In this document: positions 26,158-34,175 of the stretch, one piece after another
Layout: every line of letters begins with the position of its first letter
Numbering within the stretch: the stretch's first letter is position 1
Assembly: GCA_022448245.1 (NCBI GenBank)
Contig: JAKVCO010000034.1
Coordinates: 1 to 34,251, forward strand
Direction of reading: 5' to 3'
DNA: 34,251 nucleotides
DNA from: Paracoccaceae bacterium
GTDB lineage: Bacteria > Pseudomonadota > Alphaproteobacteria > Rhodobacterales > Rhodobacteraceae
The notes under the pieces: generated by a model
The model's database searches: none
What the model was told of the DNA's origin: nothing
Seen by the model: the letters and a program-made list of their open reading frames with translations, nothing else
Made by a program: the position numbers and the translations under genes

Positions 26158-26637
26158 ATGTCCCTGCCCATGCTACCGACCGAAGATGTTCAAACCTATC
26201 CCCGTCCACCTCTGCTCGAGTCCGCACCCTATCCAATCCGTGTGGAGGCGGAGGGCCAAATTATCATCAACACCCGCGATGCGTGGCGCGTGTGTGAGAC
26301 TCATCACCCGCCCACCTACTACTTTCCACCCGAGAAGCTAAAATGCGAGCTTTTGCCCGCTAAGGGTGCCTCCGTGTGTGAATGGAAAGGGCAGGCCGCA
26401 TATTGGAGCCTTAAGGTCGGCATAGAGATCCTGCCACGGGTGGCGTGGTCCTATCCGCGCCCCACGCGTCGGTTCGAACCGAGCCGGGGCTTCGTTGCGA
26501 TCTATCCCACGGCGCTCGAAAGGGCGTTTGTGGATGGCCTCGAAGTGTCTGCTCAGCCCGGCGACTTCTACGGCGGATGGGTGACAGAAAACCTGAGCGG
26601 CATCGTGAAAGGCGGGCCGGGTACTCTGCATTGGTAA
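26158..26637 (+). CDS. DUF427-domain protein
   Basis: A 159-residue protein whose central part (PIRVEAEGQIIINTRDAWRV, then CEWKGQAAYWSLKVG, then FVAIYPTALERAFVDG) is the DUF427 domain, a small cytosolic beta-rich fold of unknown activity that is common in actinobacteria and alphaproteobacteria. The start is ATG 26158, 22 bp from the divergent secreted-protein gene, with GGAG about 12 bases upstream, somewhat far. An open frame to 26056 extends it, but that overlaps the opposite gene. Confidence 0.82.
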   Translation: MSLPMLPTEDVQTYPRPPLLESAPYPIRVEAEGQIIINTRDAWRVCETHHPPTYYFPPEKLKCELLPAKGASVCEWKGQAAYWSLKVGIEILPRVAWSYPRPTRRFEPSRGFVAIYPTALERAFVDGLEVSAQPGDFYGGWVTENLSGIVKGGPGTLHW

Positions 26638-26671
26638 CCCGCCATTAACTGGAATCGGCCCAGCGTAGAGC

Positions 26672-26977
26672 ATGCATCCAGCCGATGAATACGTCCGCCT
26701 CAAAGATCAAATCCGCGCTCTGGAAGCCCGCGCCCATGCGTTGCGGTATAAGTTCATTTCGGGTCAGGCGCCGCTCGCCTCAAACGCGGTGGAGATATCA
26801 GTGCAACGGCAAAAGCGCCGGGTATTCATCCGCGACAGTCTGCCTGACTACATCCTCAAGGAGCCGTCCCTTTGGGAGGAAGACGTCAGCGATGTCGTCA
26901 CCTACCAAGCAGCCAGCGCGGAAAAACGCGGCGGTGCGGCCAGTGAAGACGCCAACATGGTCATCGATGATTGGTAA
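26672..26977 (+). CDS. Small hypothetical protein
   Basis: A 101-residue protein, no signal peptide. Residues about 8-30 (LKDQIRALEARAHALRYKF) look like a short coiled-coil helix, followed by a basic region (QRQKRRVFIRD) and an acidic end. No family is recognised. An imperfect CtrA-like box (GTAA-N7-TTAAC) ends about 24 bp upstream of ATG 26672. The family-like compactness and the close spacing to DUF427 suggest a real gene, but without homology this is moderate. Confidence 0.55.
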   Translation: MHPADEYVRLKDQIRALEARAHALRYKFISGQAPLASNAVEISVQRQKRRVFIRDSLPDYILKEPSLWEEDVSDVVTYQAASAEKRGGAASEDANMVIDDW

Positions 26978-26979
26978 TC

Positions 26980-26998
26980 GCTTGACTTAGGGTCAAGC
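26980..26998. repeat. Inverted repeat between small genes
   Basis: GCTTGAC and GTCAAGC, each seven bases, flank TTAGG. The dyad sits just after the stop of the 101-residue gene and about 42 bp before the small secreted-protein gene. TTGACT inside it matches a -35 element, so it could be an operator over the promoter of that small gene. There is no T-run that would make it a terminator. Confidence 0.35.
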
Positions 26999-27039
26999 CG
27001 TACCACCCTGCTTTACATACACAAGAAGAGGAAAGACCA

Positions 27040-27204
27040 ATGAAAGCACTAAAAGCAATCGCCGTGGCCACACTCTTCGCGGCCCCGATCTCCGCCAGCG
27101 CCATGTGCCAGTGGGGTGAACATGAAACATCGACCGTTGCAGTCTGCACTGCAGGTCAGGTGTTCGACGAAGTGAAGCAGGAATGCACTGACGTCGTAGG
27201 CTGA
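27040..27204 (+). CDS. 54-residue secreted Cys-containing protein
   Basis: MKALKAIAVATLFAAPISAS is a clear signal peptide, and the remainder (AMCQWGEHETSTVAVCTAG, then QVFDEVKQECTDVVG) has three cysteines. Rhodobacterales genomes hold many such short exported proteins with a C...C..GxxFD...C pattern; some are annotated by mistake as adenylosuccinate lyase. Function unknown. It is preceded by GAGGAAAG about five bases before ATG. It is a convergent neighbour of the outer-membrane barrel gene, and the stop codons are adjacent. Confidence 0.75.
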   Translation: MKALKAIAVATLFAAPISASAMCQWGEHETSTVAVCTAGQVFDEVKQECTDVVG

Positions 27205-27912
27205 TCAAAAGCGCTGCCAAAGGCCAAGCTTGAGTGTCGTCTCAGAGCTTGGCCCAAATCCCTGCCGAACGCCTCCCTCAAGCGTGGTTTCCCCCAAGGA
27301 ATAGGCCGAGCCGACTTGCACGCTTTGTGAAGCTGTGCCGTCATAGTCTTGCAAAAAGACCTGCCCGATAACGGACAGCTTGTCTGACACGCGCCGACCG
27401 TAGGTCAGATCAAGCTTGACGCGCTGGATGTCTTCGTCCGGGCGCGGTGGGTTATCGAGGCTCAAGAGCTTGCCGATGTCATAGCTGAAATCAGCGGCCA
27501 GCCATCCGTTCTCGAGGCCCCGGCCGTAGTGCCCACCAATTCGCAAGAAAGCGCCCATGCGGGGTTGGTCGACCACGGTGATCGGGCCATCCGCAACCAA
27601 CTGTTGCTCGCGCTCATCTATCCGGTATTCGCCGCCGAGCCCGCCTGAGACAGCCCAGACATTTGCTCCGGCGGAGGGGAACGTATAACGCGCGAAAGCC
27701 ACCGCTGAGAGGGTCGTGTTATCTTCGCTCAGGAAGCCATCAACGCCGAGCGTTATCCGGTCTGAGTAGCCATACTCACCATAGAACGTCAGCGTTGCGC
27801 CAGACGACTTACCCTCAAGCCCCAGTGAGGCGAAGGTCTCGCCCTCGCCACGTGCCCATGCGCCCGCGTGAACAGAGGCCGGCAGCAGTAGAAGGAGCAG
27901 AAGCACGCGCAT
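27205..27912 (-). CDS. Outer-membrane beta-barrel protein of unknown function
   Basis: A 235-residue protein with a signal peptide (MRVLLLLLLLPASVHAG). The remainder alternates hydrophobic and polar residues in strand-length blocks, with aromatic girdles (FASLGLEG, LTFYGEYGYS, FARYTFP, LAADFSYDIG, KLDLTYGRRV) and a C-terminal phenylalanine (LKLGLWQRF), the signature recognised by the BAM machinery. No named family is recognised. A perfect TTAA-N7-TTAAC box lies 25-40 bp upstream of its ATG, so it may be under CtrA control. Confidence 0.8.
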   Translation of the reverse strand: MRVLLLLLLLPASVHAGAWARGEGETFASLGLEGKSSGATLTFYGEYGYSDRITLGVDGFLSEDNTTLSAVAFARYTFPSAGANVWAVSGGLGGEYRIDEREQQLVADGPITVVDQPRMGAFLRIGGHYGRGLENGWLAADFSYDIGKLLSLDNPPRPDEDIQRVKLDLTYGRRVSDKLSVIGQVFLQDYDGTASQSVQVGSAYSLGETTLEGGVRQGFGPSSETTLKLGLWQRF

Positions 27913-27936
27913 GGCTCAAACGCTCGTTCATAAAGG

Positions 27937-27952
27937 TTAATGCGAGGTTAAC
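27937..27952 (-). promoter_or_regulatory. CtrA box upstream of the outer-membrane barrel gene
   Basis: TTAA-TGCGAGG-TTAAC on the plus strand, and TTAA-CCTCGCA-TTAAC on the minus strand, match the full CtrA recognition motif (TTAA-N7-TTAAC) in both orientations. It sits 25 bp upstream of the start codon of the minus-strand barrel gene, close to where a promoter should be, in the short gap after uvrB. Confidence 0.6.
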
Positions 27953-27973
27953 GTGGCTAGGGCGAAGAGTGGT

Positions 27974-30172
27974 CTAGCGCTTGCGTCGCTTGACGTTGCC
28001 GCCGCGTTGACCTGCGCGCCCGGCGGTGCTGCGGCCTGAGGCTTTTTGGGCGTCATCCACAGCTTTCTCCACAGCCTGCTGGCGTGCAAGAGGATCGTCG
28101 GACACCACCAAATCGACCGTCTCGAGGCGTTTCACCTCGTCGCGCAGACGGGCGGCTTCCTCGAACTCCAGATTTTCGGCCGCTTTGCGCATGTCAGCGC
28201 GCAACCCTTCGAGCACCGCTTGCAGGTTTGCGCCCGCTGGTTGGTGGTCGATCTTGGCCGTCACACGGTTCATGTCCACGTCGCCTTTGTAGAGGCCTGC
28301 GAGTACGTCCTCGACGTTCTTTTTGACCGTCTCTGGCGTGATGCCGTGGGCCTCGTTGTAGGCCATCTGCTTGGCGCGGCGGCGGTTAGTCTCGCCCATC
28401 GCGCGCTCCATGGAGCCGGTGATCTTGTCGGCATACATGATCACGCGCCCATCGGCGTTTCGAGCGGCACGGCCAATCGTCTGAATAAGCGAGGTCTCGG
28501 AGCGCAGGAAGCCTTCCTTGTCCGCGTCGAGAATAGCCACCAGCCCGCATTCCGGAATGTCGAGGCCTTCGCGCAGAAGGTTGATGCCCACAAGCACGTC
28601 AAACGCGCCTAGACGCAGATCGCGCAAGATCTCGATCCGTTCGATCGTGTCGATGTCGGAGTGCATGTAGCGCACTCGGATGCCCTGTTCGTGGAGGTAT
28701 TCAGTCAGGTCCTCAGCCATGCGCTTGGTCAGCGTCGTGGCCAGCACGCGCATGCCTTTCTCGGCGACCTTGCGGATTTCGTCCAAAAGGTCGTCGACTT
28801 GCATGTCGATGGGGCGGATTTCGACTTCCGGGTCCAGAAGTCCGGTGGGCCGGATGACCTGTTCGGTGAAGACACCGCCCGATTGCTCGATCTCCCAAGA
28901 GGCGGGCGTGGCCGACACGAAAACCGATTGCGGGCGCATGGCGTCCCATTCCTCGAACTTGAGCGGGCGGTTGTCCATGCAGGACGGCAGGCGGAAGCCG
29001 TGCTCGGCCAGCGTGAACTTGCGTCGGTAGTCGCCGCGATACATGCCGCCGATCTGGGGCACGGACACGTGGCTTTCGTCGGCGAAGACGATGGCGTTGT
29101 CGGGAATAAATTCGAAAAGGGTAGGGGGCGGCTCCCCCGGGGCGCGGCCTGTCAGATAGCGGGAGTAATTTTCGATCCCGTTGCAGACGCCCGTTGCCTC
29201 CAGCATCTCGATGTCGAAGTTGGTCCGCTGCTCAAGGCGCTGGGCTTCCAGCAGCTTGCCTTCCCCCACGAGCTGGTCGAGGCGCTGACGCAGCTCCTTT
29301 TTGATGTTGATGACCGCCTGGTTCATCGTAGGGCGCGGCGTCACGTAGTGCGAGTTCGCGTAGAGGCGGATGCGATCGAAGGAATCTGTCTTCTCGCCCG
29401 TGAGCGGATCGAACTCCGTGATGCCCTCAAGCTCTTCGCCAAAGAACGACAGTTTCCAGGCGCGGTCTTCGAGGTGCGCGGGCCAGATTTCTAGGGAGTC
29501 CCCCCGGACGCGGAACGACCCGCGTTGGAACGCCTGATCGTTGCGGCGGTATTGCTGGGCCACGAGGTCTGCCATGACCTTGCGCTGATCGTATTCGCGG
29601 CCCGAGTAGAGATCTTGCGTCATCGCCCCATAGGTCTCGACAGAGCCGATACCGTAGATGCACGACACAGACGCCACGATCACCACGTCGTCACGCTCAA
29701 GTAGGGCCCGGGTGGCGGAGTGGCGCATCCGGTCGATCTGCTCGTTAATCTGACTTTCCTTCTCGATGTAGGTGTCAGACCGCGCGACATAGGCCTCGGG
29801 CTGGTAGTAGTCGTAGTAGGAGACGAAATATTCGACGGCGTTCTCCGGGAAGAAGCCTTTGAACTCACCGTAAAGCTGCGCAGCCAGTGTCTTGTTGGGC
29901 GCGAGGATGATCGCCGGGCGCTGCGTCTCTTCGATGACCTTGGCCATCGTAAAGGTTTTACCCGTGCCCGTAGCCCCCAGCAGAACCTGGTCGCGTTCGC
30001 CGCTATTGACCCCTTCGGTCAGCTCTTTGATGGCCGTCGGTTGGTCGCCGGCGGGGGAGAACTCGGTCTGCATCGTAAAGCGTTTTCCGCCTTCGAGCTT
30101 CTCACGTTCGCGCACTGGGCCACTGGGAGCGTGGCTCAACGCCGGCATCGCCTCGGGGGAGTTGTTGTGCAT
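27974..30172 (-). CDS. uvrB: UvrABC excinuclease subunit B
   Basis: A 732-residue UvrB, the damage-verifying helicase of nucleotide excision repair. Walker A is GATGTGKT (66-73). The beta-hairpin region [12 protein letters not shown] grips the damaged strand, and [13 protein letters not shown] is the helicase motif II region. Motif V/VI regions ([13 protein letters not shown] and [13 protein letters not shown]) follow. The C-terminal UVR domain ([20 protein letters not shown]) contacts UvrC. It is longer than E. coli UvrB (673) because of N-terminal and basic C-terminal extensions (GGNVKRRKR). The start is ATG 30172, behind AAGGAG. A CtrA-type box lies about 115 bp upstream. Confidence 0.96.
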   Translation of the reverse strand: MHNNSPEAMPALSHAPSGPVREREKLEGGKRFTMQTEFSPAGDQPTAIKELTEGVNSGERDQVLLGATGTGKTFTMAKVIEETQRPAIILAPNKTLAAQLYGEFKGFFPENAVEYFVSYYDYYQPEAYVARSDTYIEKESQINEQIDRMRHSATRALLERDDVVIVASVSCIYGIGSVETYGAMTQDLYSGREYDQRKVMADLVAQQYRRNDQAFQRGSFRVRGDSLEIWPAHLEDRAWKLSFFGEELEGITEFDPLTGEKTDSFDRIRLYANSHYVTPRPTMNQAVINIKKELRQRLDQLVGEGKLLEAQRLEQRTNFDIEMLEATGVCNGIENYSRYLTGRAPGEPPPTLFEFIPDNAIVFADESHVSVPQIGGMYRGDYRRKFTLAEHGFRLPSCMDNRPLKFEEWDAMRPQSVFVSATPASWEIEQSGGVFTEQVIRPTGLLDPEVEIRPIDMQVDDLLDEIRKVAEKGMRVLATTLTKRMAEDLTEYLHEQGIRVRYMHSDIDTIERIEILRDLRLGAFDVLVGINLLREGLDIPECGLVAILDADKEGFLRSETSLIQTIGRAARNADGRVIMYADKITGSMERAMGETNRRRAKQMAYNEAHGITPETVKKNVEDVLAGLYKGDVDMNRVTAKIDHQPAGANLQAVLEGLRADMRKAAENLEFEEAARLRDEVKRLETVDLVVSDDPLARQQAVEKAVDDAQKASGRSTAGRAGQRGGNVKRRKR

Positions 30173-30285
30173 GGGTTCTCCTTGTTGAGACAGTAGGTGA
30201 TCCCTTCTCGCCAAGGTTCAAGTGCCAAATTAATCGATGGAATTGCAACGTTCCCGATTTTGCCCCTCGCTATTTATGGGGAGGG

Positions 30286-30300
30286 TTAACAAAGGGTTAA
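30286..30300 (-). promoter_or_regulatory. CtrA box upstream of uvrB
   Basis: On the minus strand the sequence reads TTAA-CCCTTTG-TTAAC, a full match to the CtrA consensus, seen on the plus strand as the direct repeat AGGGTTAA at 30282 and 30293. It is about 115 bp upstream of the uvrB start on the minus strand. Confidence 0.55.
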
Positions 30301-30386
30301 TTCGCAATTCACTGAAAACATTGAATTTGATGAATAATCATAACTATTGTGAAATTAATAACAACTTATGCGAGTATTTTATATTG

Positions 30387-30412
30387 ATTCTTCTGAAGAA
30401 TAGTCACTATTC
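30387..30412. repeat. Two overlapping 15-bp palindromes
   Basis: ATTCTTC-T-GAAGAAT (30387-30401) and GAATAGT-C-ACTATTC (30398-30412) are each perfect 7+1+7 dyads, and they share four bases. Such overlapping operators, each with its own dyad, are unusual outside regulator binding sites. They lie just before the possible small-RNA segment. Confidence 0.55.
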
Positions 30413-30567
30413 TGATTGAGCAAGCAGCACAGGTGTCCGGGCCCGCCCCACTCACCCACCCCTCGCTCTGCGTGGCTCGGGCATCTGAAATAAGCTGTGG
30501 AGCTCAGTTCTCACATAATAAATATATCTTTGAGGATATCACTGGGCCCTACGGGGCCCTTTTATTT
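30413..30567 (+). ncRNA. Possible small RNA ending at an intrinsic terminator
   Basis: A plus-strand terminator at 30544-30567 has no plus-strand gene upstream for over 3 kb, so some other transcript must use it. The segment before it is not coding but contains a GC-rich stretch with a C-rich patch (CACCCACCCCTCG), which could pair with ribosome-binding sites. The 5' end is unknown; I set it just after the palindromes. It may instead be antisense noise from a degraded gene. Confidence 0.25.
30544..30567 (+). terminator. Rho-independent terminator on the plus strand
   Basis: GGGCCC-TACG-GGGCCC forms a 6-bp GC stem with a tetraloop, followed by TTTTATTT. The T-tract lies on the plus strand only; on the minus strand the same hairpin is followed by AGTGATAT, so it does not serve the adjacent minus-strand phosphatase gene. 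Confidence 0.6.
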
Positions 30568-30583
30568 ATGTGATTGCTTTGGC

Positions 30584-31426
30584 TCAATTTAATGGGCCGA
30601 GTATCGCTGGACGGAAAATCGCAGCCACTTCGTGCCAAAGGTCTTCGGACCCTGCAGCCAGCAAATAGCCTTCGCGCAACGTGGGGTCATAAGGCGATCC
30701 ATCGAGCAAAGCCACATGGCCGCCCGCCTCGGTTAATGCCAGTGCACCCGCCGCATGATCCCACACGTTCAGGTAGTGGTTCAGGCAAAAGCCAACGCTT
30801 CCAGTCACCAGCGATCTGTAGTCCCAGAGCGAAGCCCTCAGCGACGTGATACGTCCAAATCGGCCGTGCAATGCGGCCGAGGCCTGCCATTGTTCGGCGC
30901 TAAGCCCATAAGCTGAATGGAGCCCGTTGATCTCGCTGAGCACGGGCAGGGCACCGAGCGTCAGCTTCTCGCGGTGATCGCCCGCGACGTACCACGCGCC
31001 CTGTCCGCGGCTCGCCTCGATCCAGTCATCGAGGACCGGATCATAGAGAAGCCCAAAGATCGTCTGCCCGTCCTCGATCACCGCCACGATGGTGCCAAAG
31101 ACAGAGATGCCACGGGCGAAGTTCCATGTGCCATCCACGGGGTCGAGTACGACGGTCAGACCAGGTTGCGTCACGCCGTCGAGCTCCGTCGGATCGGCGG
31201 ACACACCTTCTTCGCCAATGATGCGTGCGTCGGGCAAAAAGGATGGGATGGCGCGGCGCAGATGGGCCTCGGCCAGGGTATCCGCAAGCGTCACCAGATC
31301 CTGCGCATTCGTCTTCTCGGCGATGTCGTCAGCGCTCAGTCGCCTGAACCGTGGCAAGATCTCTGCGCGCGCGGCGGCACGGGTTGCTTCGATCAATGCC
31401 TGACGGGCTTCTTGGCTTAGGGGCAT
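30584..31426 (-). CDS. Inositol-monophosphatase-family phosphatase
   Basis: A 280-residue Mg2+-dependent phosphatase of the IMPase/FIG superfamily. Metal-site motifs are IGEEG (E72, E73), DPVDGTWNF (D95, D98, T100) and WDHAAG (W222, D223). Substrates in the family include inositol phosphates, fructose-1,6-bisphosphate, PAP and histidinol phosphate; sequence alone does not decide. The start is ATG 31426, with AGAGGAG upstream. The frame is open further upstream to 31465, but that part has no family features. Confidence 0.88.
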   Translation of the reverse strand: MPLSQEARQALIEATRAAARAEILPRFRRLSADDIAEKTNAQDLVTLADTLAEAHLRRAIPSFLPDARIIGEEGVSADPTELDGVTQPGLTVVLDPVDGTWNFARGISVFGTIVAVIEDGQTIFGLLYDPVLDDWIEASRGQGAWYVAGDHREKLTLGALPVLSEINGLHSAYGLSAEQWQASAALHGRFGRITSLRASLWDYRSLVTGSVGFCLNHYLNVWDHAAGALALTEAGGHVALLDGSPYDPTLREGYLLAAGSEDLWHEVAAIFRPAILGPLN

Positions 31427-31478
31427 GTATTCTCCTCTTGAACGAACGTCGAAAACCACAGACAAGGTGCCCGCAGCG

Positions 31479-31554
31479 GTCCCTTAGCTCAACTGGATAG
31501 AGCAGCTGACTTCTAATCAGCAGGTTGAGGGTTCGAGTCCTTCAGGGATCGCCA
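31479..31554 (+). tRNA. tRNA-Arg (anticodon TCT)
   Basis: A 76-base cloverleaf. Acceptor arms GGTCCCT and AGGGATC pair (one G-T), followed by discriminator G and an encoded CCA. The anticodon stem GCTGA/TCAGC encloses the loop CTTCTAA, with anticodon TCT reading AGA. The T arm GAGGG-TTCGAGT-CCTTC is standard. Such tRNAs are frequent integration sites for mobile DNA, and the atypical NOS gene follows 537 bp later. Confidence 0.95.
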
Positions 31555-32091
31555 TTCACTTATAAATTTCAGAAACTTAGAACGTATCGGCGTCGCTTGA
31601 AAGGCTAGAGCGTGCCTGTCGGAAGCGCCGTTGAAGCATTCGTCGCACGGCTAAAGTGTGGCTACAAGGGCACAGCTGCATTGGGTTTGGAAGTACCATT
31701 GAAAACTACACCATCGCCGTGCAGTTGGCTATCGGCCCAGAGCTGCCGTTTGTCGTCAGTTCGTGCGCTGCAGTGCAGCGTCGCCTCCTAGCCATGCCCA
31801 ATCCCCTTGTTAGCCCAGTGTAACGGCCCGGTCGTAAAGTGGAAGGACAGTGCGACCGCGGAAGTCATCGTCTAGATGGGCCCAAGGCCAGTCATGCACA
31901 AGCAATCAAATTGGATCACCAAGGTGGTGCTGATCACTGATCATCCTAACACTTAAGGGCTACCCAATATCGGCGAGTTTTGAACTCTTTGAGTAGCCCT
32001 CATCTTGGCAGAACGGCTGGAATTATACGCTTGTGTTACGCGCATCGGCTCCAGCGTGCGATCCCCAACTTGGGATTGATCGGAGGGGCAC
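31555..32091. other. Non-coding region between tRNA-Arg and the NOS gene
   Basis: About 537 bp without a supportable gene; no open frame or protein fragment could be recognised. It holds a long-range inverted repeat (31956-32000) and a doubled palindrome TGATCA-C-TGATCA at 31931-31943. It may contain the NOS promoter, but no clear -35/-10 pair or FNR/NnrR-type box (TTGAT-N4-ATCAA) was found. No second copy of the tRNA 3' end was seen here. Confidence 0.5.
31956..32000. repeat. Nested inverted repeat upstream of the NOS gene
   Basis: AGGGCTAC (31956-31963) and GTAGCCCT (31993-32000) form an 8-bp outer stem with a 29-base interior. That interior contains a small second hairpin, GAGTT-TTG-AACTC. 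It lies about 90 bp before the NOS start. It could be an attenuator-like leader structure, an operator, or an end of an integrated element. Confidence 0.4.
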
Positions 32092-34161
32092 GTGAGTGGA
32101 ACACTAGGGCGCATCAAAGCTGAAACTGACCATCAAGTGGTCTGTCATTGCCGAAGAGTGACCAAGTCCGAAATCCTGGATACGATCATCGAGTGTGGAG
32201 GTTGTCTAAACCAGGTTTCTGAGCTGACCGGCGCAGGCACAGTGTGTGGGGGCTGTACTCCGGCAATTAATCAAATCCTTGGTATAGAGACACTACGTCC
32301 CGCGCGGCTCGTTTCAAAGATTAGACTTGACGATTGCTATTGGTCTTTACAGTTCCGGCTTTCAGAAAGCTCACCTGCCCTCCTACCTGCATGTGATGTG
32401 GCTCTTGAGTGCCGAATTGGATCATCCTTTCACACCCGAAGCTATACGCTGACCCGCGCATCGCGATCGACCCTCGAGATTACAGTCCGTCGTGAGGCGT
32501 TGGGACTGGTTTCCCGCTGGCTTTGTGACGACGCGAATTTGGACAGCGAATTTCGCATCTCAGTGCCGTTCGGCGGCTTGGAATACGGCAAGCTCGACCG
32601 TCCGGTTTTTTTGGCGGCAGGGATTGGCATTACTCCTGCACTGGGGCTCGCGCTCGCGCGCCCAGACTTGAATGCCAGGATATTTTGGTGGGTGCGCGGA
32701 TCTCAGGCATCGGGTCTGATAGACTACGTTCGCAGATGCGTCGCTGATACAGCCTCCACAATTGAAATATATGATACCTCAAAAGGTGATTTTTCGCTGC
32801 GCGATGAAGCCCAAGACTGGCTGCGAGCGCACGTAACACCGCAGCAGGACGTTCCTCATATTTGCGGGCCCCATGGCTTCATGGAAACCGCCTTGCAGGC
32901 TTTTAGCTCGCTCGAGTGGCACGAAGAGAGGATAAGACTTGCCAGCTTCGTCTATGCTCCTGGCGGGCTGCTAAAGAAAGAAGAGAAATCGCTTCATCGG
33001 ATCGAGGAGTTCAAAATTCCGGAGGAAGCCACCGTCGCGCCAAGCTTCCATCTTCGACCCGCTGAAGGTTTCTTAACGAAACAGCGAGAAGCAAGATCTT
33101 TCTTGAAGCAGTTCTACCATGAGGTAGGTGCACAACGGCCATTTTCCGAGCGGTTCCTTGAGGTAACGAAAGAACTACGCCGAACAGGCACCTACACCCA
33201 CACATTGGACGAGCTGGCCTATGGAAGCCGTCTGGCATGGCGTAATTCAAACCGCTGCATTGGCCGTTTCTTTTGGCAAAGCCTCACAGTTCGCGATCGC
33301 CGCAACTTGTCAGAGGACTTGTCAGGATGGGCTCTTGCTAAGGCAGTCTTCGATGAGCTGGTTGAACATCTAAGGTTTGGGACCAACGGCGGTGATCTCA
33401 GACCATCCATAACCGTCTTTCCGGCCGATCGGCGGGTCTTCATAGAAAACGGTCAGATCATACTTTATGCAGGGCATGAACAAAGTGATGGATCGGTGAT
33501 CGGCGATCCCAAGAACGTTGACCTGACCAATCTTGCCACTTCATTGGGTTGGAAAGGGTCTGGCACCCCATTTGATGTACTCCCGGTGATGATCACGATT
33601 GATTCTCAGGAGACCTATTGCTTCGATCTGCCCAACGAAGCAGTACTAGAGGTAGAGCTTTGCCACCCTGAGATTGAAACCATTAGTCAGCTGGGTCTGA
33701 AGTGGTTTGCGGTGCCTGCGGTAGCAAACATGGCGCTAGACATTGGCGGTGTTGTCTATGGAGCAGCTCCGTCCAACGGCTTTTACATGGGAACTGAAAT
33801 AGGGTCCTTCAACCTTGGCGATCCAAGACGATACAATCTGCTGCCCAAGCTGGCAGAAGCGATGGGACTATCCTGTGACGACGACAATCCGCTTTGGCGC
33901 GATCAGGCAATGGTTGAGCTCAATCGCGCGGTAATCTACAGCTTCAAGAATGCAGGCGTTCGTATGTTGGATCACCATGCCTTATCGGCTTGGTTCGAAC
34001 GCTTCCGGAAGGATGAAACACGGCTCGGCCGTCCGGTATTTGGGCATTGGCCTTGGATAGTCCCGCCCATGAGTGCCAATCTATCAGAAGTATGGCACGA
34101 TCCTTCGTTGAAAAATGTCATCCTGAAGCCTGGATACTTCTACCAATCCCAATGCACGTAA
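32092..34161 (+). CDS. nos: Self-sufficient nitric oxide synthase: BFD [2Fe-2S] - FAD/NAD(P) reductase - NOS oxygenase
   Basis: A 689-residue fusion that should turn L-arginine into NO and citrulline using its own reductase. Residues 1-64 form a BFD-type [2Fe-2S] domain: C18-x-C20, then C52-x2-C55. Residues about 70-290 form a ferredoxin-NADP-reductase module with RSYTL (116-120) for FAD, LAAGIGITP (174-182) for NAD(P)H and CGPHGFM (258-264). Residues about 330-689 form a complete NOS oxygenase: WRNSNRCIGR with heme ligand C389, PFDVLPVMI, LKWFAVPAVANMALDIGG, GFYMGTEIG with substrate Glu569, and PWIVPPMSANLSEVWH at the C-terminus. Most bacterial NOS are the oxygenase alone (about 360 residues). 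A reductase-NOS fusion is known in Sorangium cellulosum. It starts at GTG 32092 behind GGAGGGG. Codon use is visibly more AT-rich than in the backbone. Confidence 0.93.
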   Translation: MSGTLGRIKAETDHQVVCHCRRVTKSEILDTIIECGGCLNQVSELTGAGTVCGGCTPAINQILGIETLRPARLVSKIRLDDCYWSLQFRLSESSPALLPACDVALECRIGSSFHTRSYTLTRASRSTLEITVRREALGLVSRWLCDDANLDSEFRISVPFGGLEYGKLDRPVFLAAGIGITPALGLALARPDLNARIFWWVRGSQASGLIDYVRRCVADTASTIEIYDTSKGDFSLRDEAQDWLRAHVTPQQDVPHICGPHGFMETALQAFSSLEWHEERIRLASFVYAPGGLLKKEEKSLHRIEEFKIPEEATVAPSFHLRPAEGFLTKQREARSFLKQFYHEVGAQRPFSERFLEVTKELRRTGTYTHTLDELAYGSRLAWRNSNRCIGRFFWQSLTVRDRRNLSEDLSGWALAKAVFDELVEHLRFGTNGGDLRPSITVFPADRRVFIENGQIILYAGHEQSDGSVIGDPKNVDLTNLATSLGWKGSGTPFDVLPVMITIDSQETYCFDLPNEAVLEVELCHPEIETISQLGLKWFAVPAVANMALDIGGVVYGAAPSNGFYMGTEIGSFNLGDPRRYNLLPKLAEAMGLSCDDDNPLWRDQAMVELNRAVIYSFKNAGVRMLDHHALSAWFERFRKDETRLGRPVFGHWPWIVPPMSANLSEVWHDPSLKNVILKPGYFYQSQCT

Positions 34162-34175
34162 ACGCGCCGGCGCTT

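Larger units (their letters stand above)
30173..30583. other. AT-rich intergenic region between uvrB and the IMPase gene
   Basis: About 410 bp with no convincing protein gene. Bases 30237-30420 are strikingly AT-rich compared with the rest of the window. They hold a CtrA-type box, two overlapping palindromes and, at the right end, a plus-strand intrinsic terminator. A 60-codon open frame inside (30237-30419) has Lys/Asn/Ile-rich content and no ribosome site, so I do not call it a gene. Confidence 0.7.

Noticed and set aside
28661..29494. Long open frame opposite uvrB (277 codons)
   Set aside because: A shadow of the GC-rich uvrB codons; rich in His/Val/Gly with no recognisable domain. The same reasoning excludes similar long frames opposite lysK, ettA and the beta-helix gene.
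30237..30419. 60-codon open frame in the AT-rich spacer
   Set aside because: Asn/Lys/Ile-rich composition that simply reflects AT content, no ribosome site, and it overlaps palindromes and a CtrA-type box.
30544..30567. Terminator for the inositol-monophosphatase gene
   Set aside because: The T-tract follows the hairpin only on the plus strand; the phosphatase gene is on the minus strand.
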